Positions 1-8,559 of a DNA stretch of 64,000 bases are shown one piece after another. A program made the translations under genes and the position numbers. The notes below the pieces were generated by a model, which saw only the letters and a program-made list of their open reading frames with translations, was not told the origin of the DNA and did no database searches. How positions within the stretch are numbered: the first letter of the stretch is position 1; every line of letters starts with the position of its first letter. The stretch spans positions 186,001 to 250,000 of the forward strand of contig NZ_BMXV01000002.1 in the NCBI RefSeq assembly GCF_014651935.1, in the 5' to 3' direction. The DNA is from Marinobacter zhanjiangensis. Its GTDB lineage: Bacteria; Pseudomonadota; Gammaproteobacteria; Pseudomonadales; Oleiphilaceae.

Positions 1-2305
1 GACGGTTGCGCCTGGGCTTGTCGCTCTTTTCGGACTTTTCCGGGCCTTTGTCCGGTCCTTTTTCAGTGCTCTTGTCCGGACCTTTGGCAGGCGCTTTATC
101 GGGACCTTTATCCGGTCCCTTGTCGGGAGCCTTGTCCGGGCCTTTCTCCTGGCCACTGTCCTTGTCGGATCCGGGCTGGCCCTGGCGGCCCTGGGGTTTC
201 TTGCCCTGGGTGTCATCCTTGCCCTTGCCACCTTTCGGGCCCTGGCCCTGACCGCCGCGACGATTGTCGGGCTTGCCGCCTTTCTGGGCGTTATCCTTGT
301 TCTGATTGTCCTTGTTGCCCGGCTGGTCCTGGCGGTTGTCGCCAGACCGGCGGTTGCGGTTGCGATTACGGTTGCGATTGTTACGTCCGGCGCCGCCGCG
401 ATTGTCGTCGTCCCGCTTCTGGGGCTCCTGGCCGCGACGCTCAGCGCCCTGGCGGCTGCTGTCATCACCGCTGCTGCGGTCATCCCGGGCAACCCGGGAC
501 TTGCGACGGTCCTGGCGGACCTGCTGGTTGCGATGACCACCGGTGTCCTGTGGGCGGCTCGGTTGCTGATCGGCGTCTTCCGCACCGAAGAAGTTGGCGA
601 GCTTGCGGGAGAGCTTGCGGAACACGCCTTCCTCTGCCGTCGCGGCTTCCTGGGTTTTCTCGGGTTCGGCGCTTGCCGCGGGCCTGGGCGCAGGTGCCGC
701 CGGACGAATGGATTTTACCGCCGCTTCCTCGCGGGGAGGCGCCTCACGGGTAGCGTTGGCATCAACCTGTTCTTCCTCGAGGGCACTGTATTCCTCGGCA
801 ACCTCGTAGCTGGAGGCCTTTTCTCCGGTTTCGTCGTCACGCATGCGGAGAATTTCAAAGTGGGGTGTTTCCATGTGCGTGGCGGGGACCACCAGGATCT
901 CCACCTGTTGCCTGGCTTCGATGTCGGCCAGCTGCTTGCGCTTCTCGTTAAGCAGGAAGGTCGCTACGGATACCGGCACCACCGCGCGAACCTGGCCGGT
1001 CTTGTCCTTGGAGGCTTCCTCGAAAATCAGGCGCATGATGCTCAGGGCGAGGGACTCGATGCCGCGGATGGTGCCCTGGCCGCTACAGCGGGGGCAGACT
1101 TCGCTGCGGGTCTCGCCCAGGGAGGGGCGCAGCCGCTGGCGGGACATTTCCAGAAGACCGAAGCGGGAAATCTTGCCTACCTGGACCCGGGCGCGGTCGA
1201 TCTCGAGGGCCTGGCGTACACGTTGTTCCACGTCCCGCTGGTTACGCGCCGGCGTCATGTCAATGAAGTCGATGACGATCAGGCCGCCCATGTCCCGCAG
1301 CCGGAGCTGGCGGGCAATTTCTTCCGCCGCTTCCAGGTTGGTCTGCAGCGCGGTTTCCTCGATATCCTGGCCCTTGGTGGCGCGGGACGAGTTGATGTCG
1401 ATGGATACCAGCGCTTCGGTAGGATCGATCACGATGGAGCCACCGGAGGGGAGTTTTACCTCACGCTGGAAGGCGGTCTCGATCTGGGCCTCGATCTGGT
1501 AGCGGCTGAACAGTGGAATCTCGTCTTCGTAGAGCTTGATCTTGTTCTCGAAGCTGGGCATGACCTGACGCACGAAGCCGAGCACGTTCTCGTAGACATC
1601 GGGAGCGTCGATCAGTACTTCGCCGATATCCTGGCGCAGGTAATCCCGCACGGCGCGGATAATAACGTTGCTTTCCTGGTGCAGCAGGCGCGGCGCCTTC
1701 TGCTCCTTGGCGGCACCGGTAATGGCGTCCCAGGTGGCGATCAGGTAGTTGAGGTCCCACTGGAGTTCCTCGGCGGTGCGGCCAATACCGGCCGTACGCA
1801 CGATGATACCCATGGATTTGGGCACTTCCACCTCGTTCAGGGCGTCCTTCAGCTGGGCCCGCTCATCACCCTCGATACGGCGGGAAATGCCGCCGGCACG
1901 GGGATTATTGGGCATCAGCACCAGATAGCGACCCGCCAGGGAGATAAAGGTAGTCAGGGCAGCGCCCTTGTTGCCGCGCTCTTCTTTATCTACCTGAACG
2001 ATGATTTCCTGACCTTCGGAGACCACTTCCTTGATGTTGATCTTGCCTTCGATCTGGCCGGGGGGCTTGCGGAAGTAGTCCTTGGAGATTTCCTTCAGGG
2101 GCAGAAAGCCGTGGCGCTCGGCGCCGAAGTCGACGAAAGCGGCTTCAAGGCTGGGCTCCACACGGGTGATGCGGCCCTTGTAAATGTTGGCTTTTTTCTG
2201 CTCGCGGGTGGAGGATTCGATATCGAGGTCGAACAGGCGCTGGCCATCGACCAGCGCGACGCGCAACTCTTCGGGGTGAGTTGCATTAATGAGCATTCTT
2301 TTCAT
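1..2305 (-). CDS. rne: Ribonuclease E, 3' end cut by window edge
   Basis: RNase E is the endoribonuclease and scaffold of the RNA degradosome; it processes rRNA and tRNA precursors and starts mRNA decay. About 768 codons are present and the C-terminus runs off the left edge. The protein starts [17 protein letters not shown], the family's standard N-terminus. An S1 domain follows, then the RNase H/5'-sensor and DNase I-like parts with the catalytic VIDFIDM stretch near residue 345, and the zinc-link CPRC at residues 404-407, the same numbering as E. coli. After about residue 430 the protein turns into a charged, Arg/Asn/Gly/Gln-rich low-complexity scaffold, ending in a run of G/A-P-D-K tetrapeptides (about residues 720-758). 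It is divergent from rluC, as in Pseudomonas. Start and family are secure; the end is not visible. Confidence 0.97.
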   Translation of the reverse strand, partial: MKRMLINATHPEELRVALVDGQRLFDLDIESSTREQKKANIYKGRITRVEPSLEAAFVDFGAERHGFLPLKEISKDYFRKPPGQIEGKINIKEVVSEGQEIIVQVDKEERGNKGAALTTFISLAGRYLVLMPNNPRAGGISRRIEGDERAQLKDALNEVEVPKSMGIIVRTAGIGRTAEELQWDLNYLIATWDAITGAAKEQKAPRLLHQESNVIIRAVRDYLRQDIGEVLIDAPDVYENVLGFVRQVMPSFENKIKLYEDEIPLFSRYQIEAQIETAFQREVKLPSGGSIVIDPTEALVSIDINSSRATKGQDIEETALQTNLEAAEEIARQLRLRDMGGLIVIDFIDMTPARNQRDVEQRVRQALEIDRARVQVGKISRFGLLEMSRQRLRPSLGETRSEVCPRCSGQGTIRGIESLALSIMRLIFEEASKDKTGQVRAVVPVSVATFLLNEKRKQLADIEARQQVEILVVPATHMETPHFEILRMRDDETGEKASSYEVAEEYSALEEEQVDANATREAPPREEAAVKSIRPAAPAPRPAASAEPEKTQEAATAEEGVFRKLSRKLANFFGAEDADQQPSRPQDTGGHRNQQVRQDRRKSRVARDDRSSGDDSSRQGAERRGQEPQKRDDDNRGGAGRNNRNRNRNRNRRSGDNRQDQPGNKDNQNKDNAQKGGKPDNRRGGQGQGPKGGKGKDDTQGKKPQGRQGQPGSDKDSGQEKGPDKAPDKGPDKGPDKAPAKGPDKSTEKGPDKGPEKSEKSDKPRRNR

Positions 2306-2316
2306 GGAAAAGACGA

Positions 2317-2341
2317 TTCCTGTCAATTAGTTAGACAGGAA
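2317..2341 (-). promoter_or_regulatory. Hairpin covering the rne ribosome-binding site
   Basis: On the rne mRNA strand an 8-bp perfect inverted repeat, TTCCTGTC-N9-GACAGGAA, ends 11 nt before the ATG. Its downstream arm contains AGGA, the only Shine-Dalgarno-like stretch near the start. Folding would hide it. This suggests translational control of rne; the mechanism is inferred. Confidence 0.5.
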
Positions 2342-2888
2342 ACCGCGGGTAGTCGCGAAGCGCAACTGCGTACTGCCGGGCGAATCCCGGCCACCAGAAA
2401 GGTCACGCGGATACGGCTGGCCGTATCCCTGACTTGGGTCCGCTGCATACGCCTGCCGTGCCATCTGGCAGGGAAAGGGCGTATGGAGTCAGTTTCTGTT
2501 GACGCATGCTACGTATCTTTCGGTTCACGCTGGTGCCTGGGTCTCACGTCGTATTGGTCAGCTGGACGGCCCGGCCCTGCGTGCTGATGTAAATCTTCGC
2601 GTTCCCCGCAGGGTTTCCTGCGCGGTTACTGTCATACCCGGTATGAACCCACAATCTCCTCGGGCACCTTACTCATTGGTGCCGGGGTGGGTGGCCGGCC
2701 GATTTCCGGCTGGCGCTCCGGGCCTGGTGTTACCAAGTCGCCTGACCGGCTGATCTGTTGGCCGATCGGGGTGCGGGTGTGTTTCTGGCCGTTCACCTTG
2801 CGGTGACCAGGCCGGCACCCGGATTTCTATGCCTGCTTCTGCCGTGTTGGTTGCCCAGATGACTACCCGGTTGTCAGGGTATCGGGCA

Positions 2889-2917
2889 TTCAAACTCCCG
2901 GTCAGTCTCTGTATACT
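2889..2917 (+). promoter_or_regulatory. Putative sigma-70 promoter of rluC
   Basis: TTCAAA (2889-2894), a 17-bp spacer and TATACT (2912-2917) match the -35/-10 consensus at 4/6 and 5/6. The -10 lies 55 bp before the rluC start codon and points rightwards. Confidence 0.5.
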
Positions 2918-2971
2918 TCAACCGCTCCGGCGGTCGGCGTTATTGGCCGGGCCGTAGACAAACGGAAAAGC

Positions 2972-4066
2972 ATGCCGGAATATAGCAGCAAAGCCCCGTA
3001 TCATCAATCCCGCACCCTTCAGGAATCCGTCCCCGTCATGGCATCTCCCCCGCGCAGTCAGAATATGACGCCCCGGCGCCGCTCCGGATCTGCCGGTCAG
3101 CCACAGAAAGAACACAAAGAGACGCGGGGGCTGCCAACCGGGGTGCAGTGGATTACCGTTGATCCGGATATGGCGGGCCAGCGGCTGGACAACTTCCTGA
3201 TGGCCCGCCTGAGGGGTATCCCCAGGAGCAAGATCTACCGCATCGTGCGCAAGGGGGAGGTTCGGGTCAACAAGGGCCGGGTAAAGCCTGATACCCGTCT
3301 GCAGGCCGGGGACCAGGTGCGGATCCCGCCGGTCGTCAAACCCGAGAAGCCCACCAGCTCGATTCCGGGTGATCGCGTTCAGGCGGTCATGGAAAACGCC
3401 GTAATGTTCGAGAATGACGAGCTGCTGGTGGTGAACAAGCCCTCCGGCATTGCTGTCCACGGCGGCAGTGGTCTCAGTTTCGGGTTGATCGAGGTGTTGC
3501 GGGCCGCGCGTCCGGAGGCCCGCTTTCTGGAGCTGGTGCACCGCCTGGACCGGGATACCTCGGGGCTGGTGATGGTGGCGAAAAAGCGCTCCACGCTGAG
3601 GTTTCTGCAGGATGAGCTGCGCCGGCGTGAGGTTCACAAGCATTATCATGCCCTGGTAAGCGGGCACTGGTCTGCCGGGGTGAGTGAGGTTTCCGAGCCT
3701 CTGCTGCGCTATGAAATGACCAACGGCGAGCGTCGGGTGCGTGTCGATACTGACGGCAAGCCCTCGCTGACCCGCTATCGGGTGCTGGACACCTGGCCGG
3801 GCTACAGTCTGGTAGAGGCGTCCCCGGTCACCGGTCGTACCCACCAGATCCGTGTGCATTGTGCCTTTGCCGGTCATCCAATCGCTGGTGATGACAAATA
3901 TATGGATGCAGCCAGTCAGCGAGCTTTTCGTCGTCTGGGTGGTAACCGGCTCATGCTGCATGCCCGTTCACTGGAATTCCGCCTGCCAGGTGGTGAGCAG
4001 TGGCTGCGGCTGGAAGCACCCTATGACGAGGCGTTCACGCAGGTTCTCGCGGCACTGACCCGTTAA
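2972..4066 (+). CDS. rluC: Ribosomal large subunit pseudouridine synthase C
   Basis: Pseudouridylates 23S rRNA (U955, U2504, U2580 in E. coli). The 364-residue frame has an S4 RNA-binding domain at about residues 65-120 (GQRLDNFLMARLRGIPRSK) and the RluA-family catalytic domain with HRLDRDTSG at 190-198, catalytic Asp 193. It is about 40 residues longer than E. coli RluC. The true start may be an internal ATG at 3038 or 3068, because the first 30-55 residues are basic and poorly conserved. It sits divergent to rne and 24 bp before the HAD gene, the same arrangement as P. aeruginosa, which supports RluC over RluD. Confidence 0.93.
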   Translation: MPEYSSKAPYHQSRTLQESVPVMASPPRSQNMTPRRRSGSAGQPQKEHKETRGLPTGVQWITVDPDMAGQRLDNFLMARLRGIPRSKIYRIVRKGEVRVNKGRVKPDTRLQAGDQVRIPPVVKPEKPTSSIPGDRVQAVMENAVMFENDELLVVNKPSGIAVHGGSGLSFGLIEVLRAARPEARFLELVHRLDRDTSGLVMVAKKRSTLRFLQDELRRREVHKHYHALVSGHWSAGVSEVSEPLLRYEMTNGERRVRVDTDGKPSLTRYRVLDTWPGYSLVEASPVTGRTHQIRVHCAFAGHPIAGDDKYMDAASQRAFRRLGGNRLMLHARSLEFRLPGGEQWLRLEAPYDEAFTQVLAALTR

Positions 4067-4090
4067 AGCAGTAACCCTGGGAGATAAACT

Positions 4091-4741
4091 ATGGCCCACA
4101 AGGTGGTGATTTTCGACTGGGACGGCACCCTGGTCGATTCCATTGAACATATTGCCGGAAGCTTGCATCAGGCAGCCGTTGAGTTGGGGTTCCCGGCCCG
4201 CGAGCGGGAAGCCTACCGGGATATTATCGGACTTGGCATGGTCGAGGCGCTGGAGGCGCTTTATCCGGGAATTTCGAAGGAAGAAATGCGGGCCATACGG
4301 GAAGGCTACGCCCGTTATTTCTTCGCCCGCAAGACGACCCCGCAGAACGTCTTCGATGGCATGGCCGACCTGGTTGCGGATCTCCGGCTGGCCAGCCGTC
4401 AGGTGGCCGTGGCTACCGGCAAGAGTCGGCGCGGGCTGGATTCCGCCCTGGTGTCCAGTGGTCTGGGTCCGCATTTTGATATTACCCGCTGTGCCGACGA
4501 AACCCGTTCCAAGCCGGATCCGAAAATGCTGGTTGAGATCCTGGAGCATTTCGGAATTGAGCCCGGTGACGCAGTGATGATCGGCGATACCCGATACGAT
4601 CTGGACATGGCCCGGCGTATCAATATGCCGGCCATTGGTGTGGAGTGGGGCGTTCACAAGCGCGATGAGCTGGGTAAATATGATCCGATGTTCGTGGCGA
4701 GTAATGTTCGCGAACTGCGTGAAGCCCTGGGGCTGATCTGA
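4091..4741 (+). CDS. HAD-superfamily phosphatase (Gph-like)
   Basis: A 216-residue haloacid-dehalogenase phosphatase. Motif I is DWDGTLVDS with nucleophile Asp 9 and acid/base Asp 11; motif III is a Lys in the SKPDPKM stretch; motif IV is MIGDTRYDLDMA. A helical cap (about residues 17-85) places it among the phosphoglycolate phosphatase/beta-phosphoglucomutase-like subfamily. The substrate cannot be read from sequence. It follows rluC by 24 bp with AGGG-type ribosome-binding sequence upstream and is probably co-transcribed with rluC and the S49 peptidase gene. P. aeruginosa has an equivalent hydrolase in the same position. Confidence 0.88.
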   Translation: MAHKVVIFDWDGTLVDSIEHIAGSLHQAAVELGFPAREREAYRDIIGLGMVEALEALYPGISKEEMRAIREGYARYFFARKTTPQNVFDGMADLVADLRLASRQVAVATGKSRRGLDSALVSSGLGPHFDITRCADETRSKPDPKMLVEILEHFGIEPGDAVMIGDTRYDLDMARRINMPAIGVEWGVHKRDELGKYDPMFVASNVRELREALGLI

Positions 4742-4792
4742 ATTCAGGCGCCGGGAACGCCGGTTGTCCGTGTCAATACAAAGAGGTAACGC

Positions 4793-5797
4793 ATGTCAGA
4801 ATGGAATTCATCCGGTGGCTGGAAAGATGAGCCGGTCCGGAGCGCACCACGGTCCGGGTCCGGGGTAACGGATTCGCAGGCCCTGGAAAAGCTGGTGGGG
4901 TCCATGACCGCCGAGCAGCGAAAGAGCCGGCGGTGGGGGATCTTTTTCAAGCTTCTCACCTTCCTTTATCTGTTCGCGTTGCTTTTCATGTTCCGCGCGC
5001 CATTGACCGGTGGTCTGACGACCGCTTCGGTGGAAGCTCATACCGCGGTGGTGGAGGTTAACGGCGCCATTGCTTCCGACACCCATGCCAGCGCTGACAA
5101 CCTGGTGGGTGCCTTGCGCCGGGCTTTTGAAGCCGAGAATGCCAGGGCGGTGGTTTTGCGCATCAACAGCCCCGGGGGCAGCCCCGTCCAGGCCGGTTAT
5201 GTGTACGACGAAATCGTTCGCCTGCGGGATGAGAATCCGGACAAAAAGGTCTACGCGGTAATCAGTGATATCGGCGCCTCCGGTGCCTATTACATTGCCG
5301 CGGCGGCGGACGAAATCTATGCCAACCGTGCCAGTCTGGTGGGTTCCATCGGCGTGGTGTCTGGAGGTTTTGGTTTTACCGGGCTTATGGACAAGGTGGG
5401 TGTTGAGCGCCGGCTGTATACCGCCGGCGACAACAAGGCCTTCCTGGATCCGTTTTCCGAGGAGGAGCCCGCCGAGGTGGCCTTCTGGCAGGATGTGCTG
5501 GAAAACACCCATAACCAGTTCATTGAATACGTCCGCAAGGGTCGTGGTGATCGGCTGAATGACGACGAACGGCTGTTCAGTGGTCTGATCTGGACCGGAG
5601 AGCAGGCCCTGGGGCTTGGTCTGGTGGATGGCCTGGGCAGCACTTCCTGGGTGGCCCGGGAGCTGGTGGGCGAAGAGGACCTGGTGGATTACACCGTGCA
5701 GCCGTCGCCCTTCAAGCAGTTTACCGACGCACTGGGCGTTTCCATTGTCAGCGCCCTGCATACCGAGATGGTGGGTTCCCGTTACAACCTCCGGTAA
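4793..5797 (+). CDS. S49 family signal-peptide peptidase (SppA/SohB-like)
   Basis: Membrane-anchored serine protease that degrades leftover signal peptides in related bacteria. At 334 residues it is the short, single-domain form. Residues 1-47 are polar and presumably cytoplasmic, one membrane segment lies at about 50-68 (FFKLLTFLYLFALLFMF), and the periplasmic protease domain follows. The Ser/Lys dyad is visible: Ser 163 in SDIGASGAYY and Lys 215 in AGDNKAFLDP, 52 residues apart as in SohB. SPGGS at 126-130 forms the oxyanion region. Start ATG 4793 has AGAGG upstream. It is third in the rluC-HAD-peptidase run and converges on maf. Confidence 0.92.
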   Translation: MSEWNSSGGWKDEPVRSAPRSGSGVTDSQALEKLVGSMTAEQRKSRRWGIFFKLLTFLYLFALLFMFRAPLTGGLTTASVEAHTAVVEVNGAIASDTHASADNLVGALRRAFEAENARAVVLRINSPGGSPVQAGYVYDEIVRLRDENPDKKVYAVISDIGASGAYYIAAAADEIYANRASLVGSIGVVSGGFGFTGLMDKVGVERRLYTAGDNKAFLDPFSEEEPAEVAFWQDVLENTHNQFIEYVRKGRGDRLNDDERLFSGLIWTGEQALGLGLVDGLGSTSWVARELVGEEDLVDYTVQPSPFKQFTDALGVSIVSALHTEMVGSRYNLR

Positions 5798-5810
5798 CCG
5801 GATCGACGGC

Positions 5811-5840
5811 ACGGGGCGCAGGCAGAAGCTGTCGCCCCGT
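5811..5840. terminator. Hairpin between convergent peptidase gene and maf
   Basis: ACGGGGCG (5811-5818) and CGCCCCGT (5833-5840) form a perfect 8-bp stem with a 14-nt loop, exactly between two convergent stop codons. No U-run follows on either strand, so efficient intrinsic termination is uncertain. Confidence 0.4.
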
Positions 5841-6446
5841 CTATCCCGCTGTCACGCGCGCCAGAATATCCAAACCCCGGCGCGCCAGCATGTCGGTCAG
5901 CGCGATCAGCGGCAGGCCGATCAGGGCGTTGGGATCCCGGCCTTCCAGGCGTTCGAACAGGACTATGCCCAGGCCCTCCATCTGGAAGCTTCCCGCGCAC
6001 TGGTAGGGTTGCTCGATTCGCAGGTATCTGTCTATGTCGGCGTTGGACAGGTGGCGAAAGTGAACCTGGAAGATTTCTTCCATGACATCTGTGTCACCGC
6101 TGGCCGAGTAGTGAACAGCCAGGCCGGCGTGAAAGGTCACCGTGCGGCCGGAGCATAGCGCCAGTTGTTGGCAGGCCTTCCCGTGGTTTCCGGGCTTGCC
6201 CAGGATGGTGTCGCCCAGCGTGGCGACCTGGTCCGACCCTATGATCAGGTGGTTCGGAAACCTGTCTGTCAGGGCGGTGGCCTTGGTGCTGGCCAGGCGC
6301 TGAACCAGTGCCGGAGCCGCTTCGCCGTTTTGCGGTGTCTCATCGATGTCCGGAGAGGCGCATTCAAAGGGCAGCCGCAGGCGCTGCAGCAACTGCCGGC
6401 GCCAGGGCGAGGATGAGGCCAGTACCAGTGGCGGATTGTCAGGCAT
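5841..6446 (-). CDS. maf: Maf-family nucleotide pyrophosphatase (YceF type)
   Basis: House-cleaning pyrophosphatase that hydrolyses modified nucleotides; the YceF branch prefers 7-methyl-GTP. The 201-residue protein has the N-terminal ASSSPWRRQLL nucleotide-binding stretch, the SDQV motif near residue 72, and CAGSFQMEGLGI near residues 152-163. These fit YceF better than YhdE. It is the only leftward gene between the rluC operon and the fatty-acid cluster, the same orientation and place as in P. aeruginosa. The start at 6446 follows a GGAGCC ribosome-binding sequence. Confidence 0.92.
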   Translation of the reverse strand: MPDNPPLVLASSSPWRRQLLQRLRLPFECASPDIDETPQNGEAAPALVQRLASTKATALTDRFPNHLIIGSDQVATLGDTILGKPGNHGKACQQLALCSGRTVTFHAGLAVHYSASGDTDVMEEIFQVHFRHLSNADIDRYLRIEQPYQCAGSFQMEGLGIVLFERLEGRDPNALIGLPLIALTDMLARRGLDILARVTAG

Positions 6447-6538
6447 GGGCAGGCTCCTTATAGAAGGAAGGCAACCATAGCCGGTTGTGACGGGATCCGT
6501 CCATATACGAAGTTCCCACTGTCAGGGTGAGGAAGTCT

Positions 6539-6567
6539 TTGACACAGTGGCAATGCGTCCCTAAAAT
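6539..6567 (+). promoter_or_regulatory. Strong sigma-70 promoter of the yceD-rpmF operon
   Basis: TTGACA (6539-6544, perfect), a 17-bp spacer and TAAAAT (6562-6567). Transcription would begin around 6573-6575, only 2-4 nt before the yceD ATG at 6577. Confidence 0.75.
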
Positions 6568-6576
6568 TGCGCGCCT

Positions 6577-7131
6577 ATGTCAAACGCCGAATTGCCAAGG
6601 TCTGTTGACCCACACCGCATGTCCGAAACCGGTGCCGAGCTTGAGGGATACATCCCCCTGGCCAGGCTGACCCGTTTCCGGGACGCGGTTATGGCCATTC
6701 CCGAGGGCGGTCTTTGTCACGTTCGTCTGGCTTTCAGGGCAGATAGCCAGCGCCGGCGAATTGTCCGGGGTGAGCTGGAAGTGGATGTTGAGCTGGAGTG
6801 CCAGCGCTGCATGAGTGGAATGAATGCCACGCTCAGCTCAACCTTCGAGCTGGGGCTGGTACCCAGCGACGAGAAGGCCCGGCAGTTGCCGTCGGAGCTT
6901 GAACCCTTTATCACCGATGGTGATACGGTCGATCTCTGGACAATGGTAGAGGATGAGTTGCTGCTGGCACTGCCGGCCTATCCTCTTCATGAGCGGGATG
7001 ACTGTCCGGCACGGTCGGAGCTTGAGGCTCTGGAACCGGGCTCCGACAGTGACGAGCCCGCACCGGACTCCGGCGAACAGCGCGACAACCCGTTCGATGT
7101 TCTGAAAGGGTTGAAGACAACGAAACACTAG
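6577..7131 (+). CDS. yceD: YceD/DUF177 protein (23S rRNA accumulation)
   Basis: YceD is needed for normal 23S rRNA accumulation in E. coli and is conserved next to rpmF. The 184-residue protein has the family core VDVELECQRCMSGM (about residues 68-81), with two cysteines, and an acidic C-terminus ending DNPFDVLKGLKTTKH. The ATG at 6577 is supported by alignment of LPRSVDPHR with the N-terminus of known YceD proteins. No Shine-Dalgarno lies upstream and the promoter sits immediately before the start, so the mRNA is predicted to be nearly leaderless. First gene of the rpmF-plsX-fabD-fabG series. Confidence 0.92.
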   Translation: MSNAELPRSVDPHRMSETGAELEGYIPLARLTRFRDAVMAIPEGGLCHVRLAFRADSQRRRIVRGELEVDVELECQRCMSGMNATLSSTFELGLVPSDEKARQLPSELEPFITDGDTVDLWTMVEDELLLALPAYPLHERDDCPARSELEALEPGSDSDEPAPDSGEQRDNPFDVLKGLKTTKH

Positions 7132-7230
7132 GGTGGTTCTGAGCGATGCCGGATCAGCTCCGGCAGGCACAGGCTTGCCATAATTTTCACGTGCTTTCGG
7201 GCACACAGTAAACAGGTCAGGAGTACAGTC

Positions 7231-7410
7231 ATGGCTGTCCAGAAAAACCGTAAAACCCGCTCCAAGCGCGGCATGCGTCGTTCTCACGACGCCCTGAGCA
7301 CACCGGCGCTGGCGACCGATGCCACCACTGGTGAAGTTCATCGTCGTCACCACGTGTCTCCGGATGGCTTCTATCGCGGCAAGCAGGTCGTCGAAGCCTT
7401 CGACGAGTAA
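7231..7410 (+). CDS. rpmF: 50S ribosomal protein L32
   Basis: Ribosomal protein L32, 59 residues: [17 protein letters not shown] then SHDAL and a C-terminal [14 protein letters not shown]. The N-terminal [19 protein letters not shown] signature is diagnostic. It lacks the zinc-binding cysteines of the other L32 type (C-minus form), as in most gammaproteobacteria. AGGAG lies 9 nt before ATG 7231. It lies between yceD and plsX in the universal order of this cluster. Confidence 0.97.
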   Translation: MAVQKNRKTRSKRGMRRSHDALSTPALATDATTGEVHRRHHVSPDGFYRGKQVVEAFDE

Positions 7411-7462
7411 TGCTGTTGCGCCGGGGCCCTTGTCCATGCGCAAGCACAGGTGAGATAGCACG

Positions 7463-8464
7463 GTGACTTCGGTAACCCTTGCCATTGATGTCATGAGCGG
7501 GGATCGTGGCCCGGAGGTCGCCGTGCCGGCGGCCCTGGAAGCGGTTGAAGAAAACGAGGCCTTGACGCTGATTCTGGTGGGTAACCAGGAGCAGCTCAAG
7601 GCCTTGTTGCATTCCGGGCATCCGCGAATCCGTATCGAACCGGCAACCGATGTGGTGCGCATGAATGAGCGCCCGTCCCACGCCCTTCGCCACAAGCAGA
7701 ATGCGTCCATGGCGGTGGCCCTGAGGCTGGTCCGCGATGGCGGTGCACAAGGCTGTGTCAGTGCCGGCAACACAGGTGCGCTGATGGCCTTCGGTCGCTC
7801 TATCCTCAAGATGTACCCGGGCATTGAGCGCCCGGCCATTACCAAGCTGATCCCCTCCCTGCGGGGCCAGTGCCATGTGCTGGACCTGGGCGCGAATGTG
7901 GATGCGTCGGCGGAAAACCTCTACCAGTTTGCACTGATGGGGTCGTTGATGGCTTCCGCGGTAAGCGCTATCCCGGAGCCCCGCGTGGCGCTGCTGAACG
8001 TGGGCGAGGAGGAGATCAAGGGCAACGAGCAGGTGCGTCTGGCGTCTCATATGCTGGCGCAGTGTGAAACCCTCAACTATATCGGCTATGTTGAAGGCAG
8101 CGACCTGTTCCGGGACGTGGCCGACGTGGTCGTGTGTGACGGTTTTGTCGGAAACGTTGCCCTGAAGACCGGTGAGGGGGTCGCCGGTTTGCTTATCGAG
8201 TTGCTCGAGCAGTCCTTTACCCGCAACCTTTACAGTAAGCTGGTCGGTTTCCTGGCACGTCCGATTGTGGGGCGGCTGCTTCGCGATATGGATCCGACGC
8301 GGCATAATGGGGCAAGCCTGCTGGGGTTGCAGGGGGTTGTTATCAAGAGTCATGGCAACGCCAATGAGCTTGCCATGAAAGCGGCCATCAGGCAGGCCGT
8401 CAGAGAGGTGGAGCTGGGAGTTCCCCAACGCATCAACGAACGTCTGGACGACCTCCTGCTGTAA
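7463..8464 (+). CDS. plsX: Phosphate acyltransferase PlsX
   Basis: Converts acyl-ACP to acyl-phosphate for phospholipid synthesis; a peripheral membrane enzyme. The protein has 333 residues and starts at GTG 7463 (MTSVTLAIDVMSGDRGPEV). The family signature reads D-x-M-x-G-D-x-G-P, with IDVMSGDRGP here instead of the usual IDAMGGD. CVSAGNTGALMAFG (about residues 96-109) and the C-terminal LLGLQGVVIKSHGNA are typical. It follows rpmF by 52 bp and precedes fabD. Confidence 0.95.
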   Translation: MTSVTLAIDVMSGDRGPEVAVPAALEAVEENEALTLILVGNQEQLKALLHSGHPRIRIEPATDVVRMNERPSHALRHKQNASMAVALRLVRDGGAQGCVSAGNTGALMAFGRSILKMYPGIERPAITKLIPSLRGQCHVLDLGANVDASAENLYQFALMGSLMASAVSAIPEPRVALLNVGEEEIKGNEQVRLASHMLAQCETLNYIGYVEGSDLFRDVADVVVCDGFVGNVALKTGEGVAGLLIELLEQSFTRNLYSKLVGFLARPIVGRLLRDMDPTRHNGASLLGLQGVVIKSHGNANELAMKAAIRQAVREVELGVPQRINERLDDLLL

Positions 8465-8559
8465 CAGGTTCCATAGGGGCGCCCTCGTGGTCCTCGCTGC
8501 GGTTTGCTTGTACTATTGGCTAATCTTACTGAACCACCAACCACGGTAAAATTTTTGTC

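Larger units (their letters stand above)
2306..2971. other. rne/rluC divergent intergenic region and presumed rne leader
   Basis: This 666-bp stretch has no convincing gene. It probably carries the long 5' untranslated leader of rne; RNase E leaders are autoregulatory in E. coli. Two foldable segments are visible: an 8-bp perfect stem at 2317-2341 next to the rne start, and a hairpin at 2787-2813 (GGCC...TCACC-TTGC-GGTGA...GGCC) flanked by complementary GGGTGC and GCACCC at 2769-2774 and 2815-2820. I could not identify the rne promoter with confidence. Short open frames here lack ribosome-binding sites and family resemblance. Confidence 0.6.

Noticed and set aside
1..160. Tandem DNA repeat as a possible CRISPR array
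   Set aside because: Units are 12 bp, coding, in frame with RNase E and have no spacers.
306..536. Arg-rich open frame near the left edge
   Set aside because: It is the other strand of the Arg/Asn-rich RNase E tail, not a separate basic protein.
533..2587. Long open frame (684 codons) opposite rne
   Set aside because: It is antisense to RNase E, whose frame has strong family motifs. High-GC codon bias leaves antisense frames open. Its sequence has no recognisable domain.
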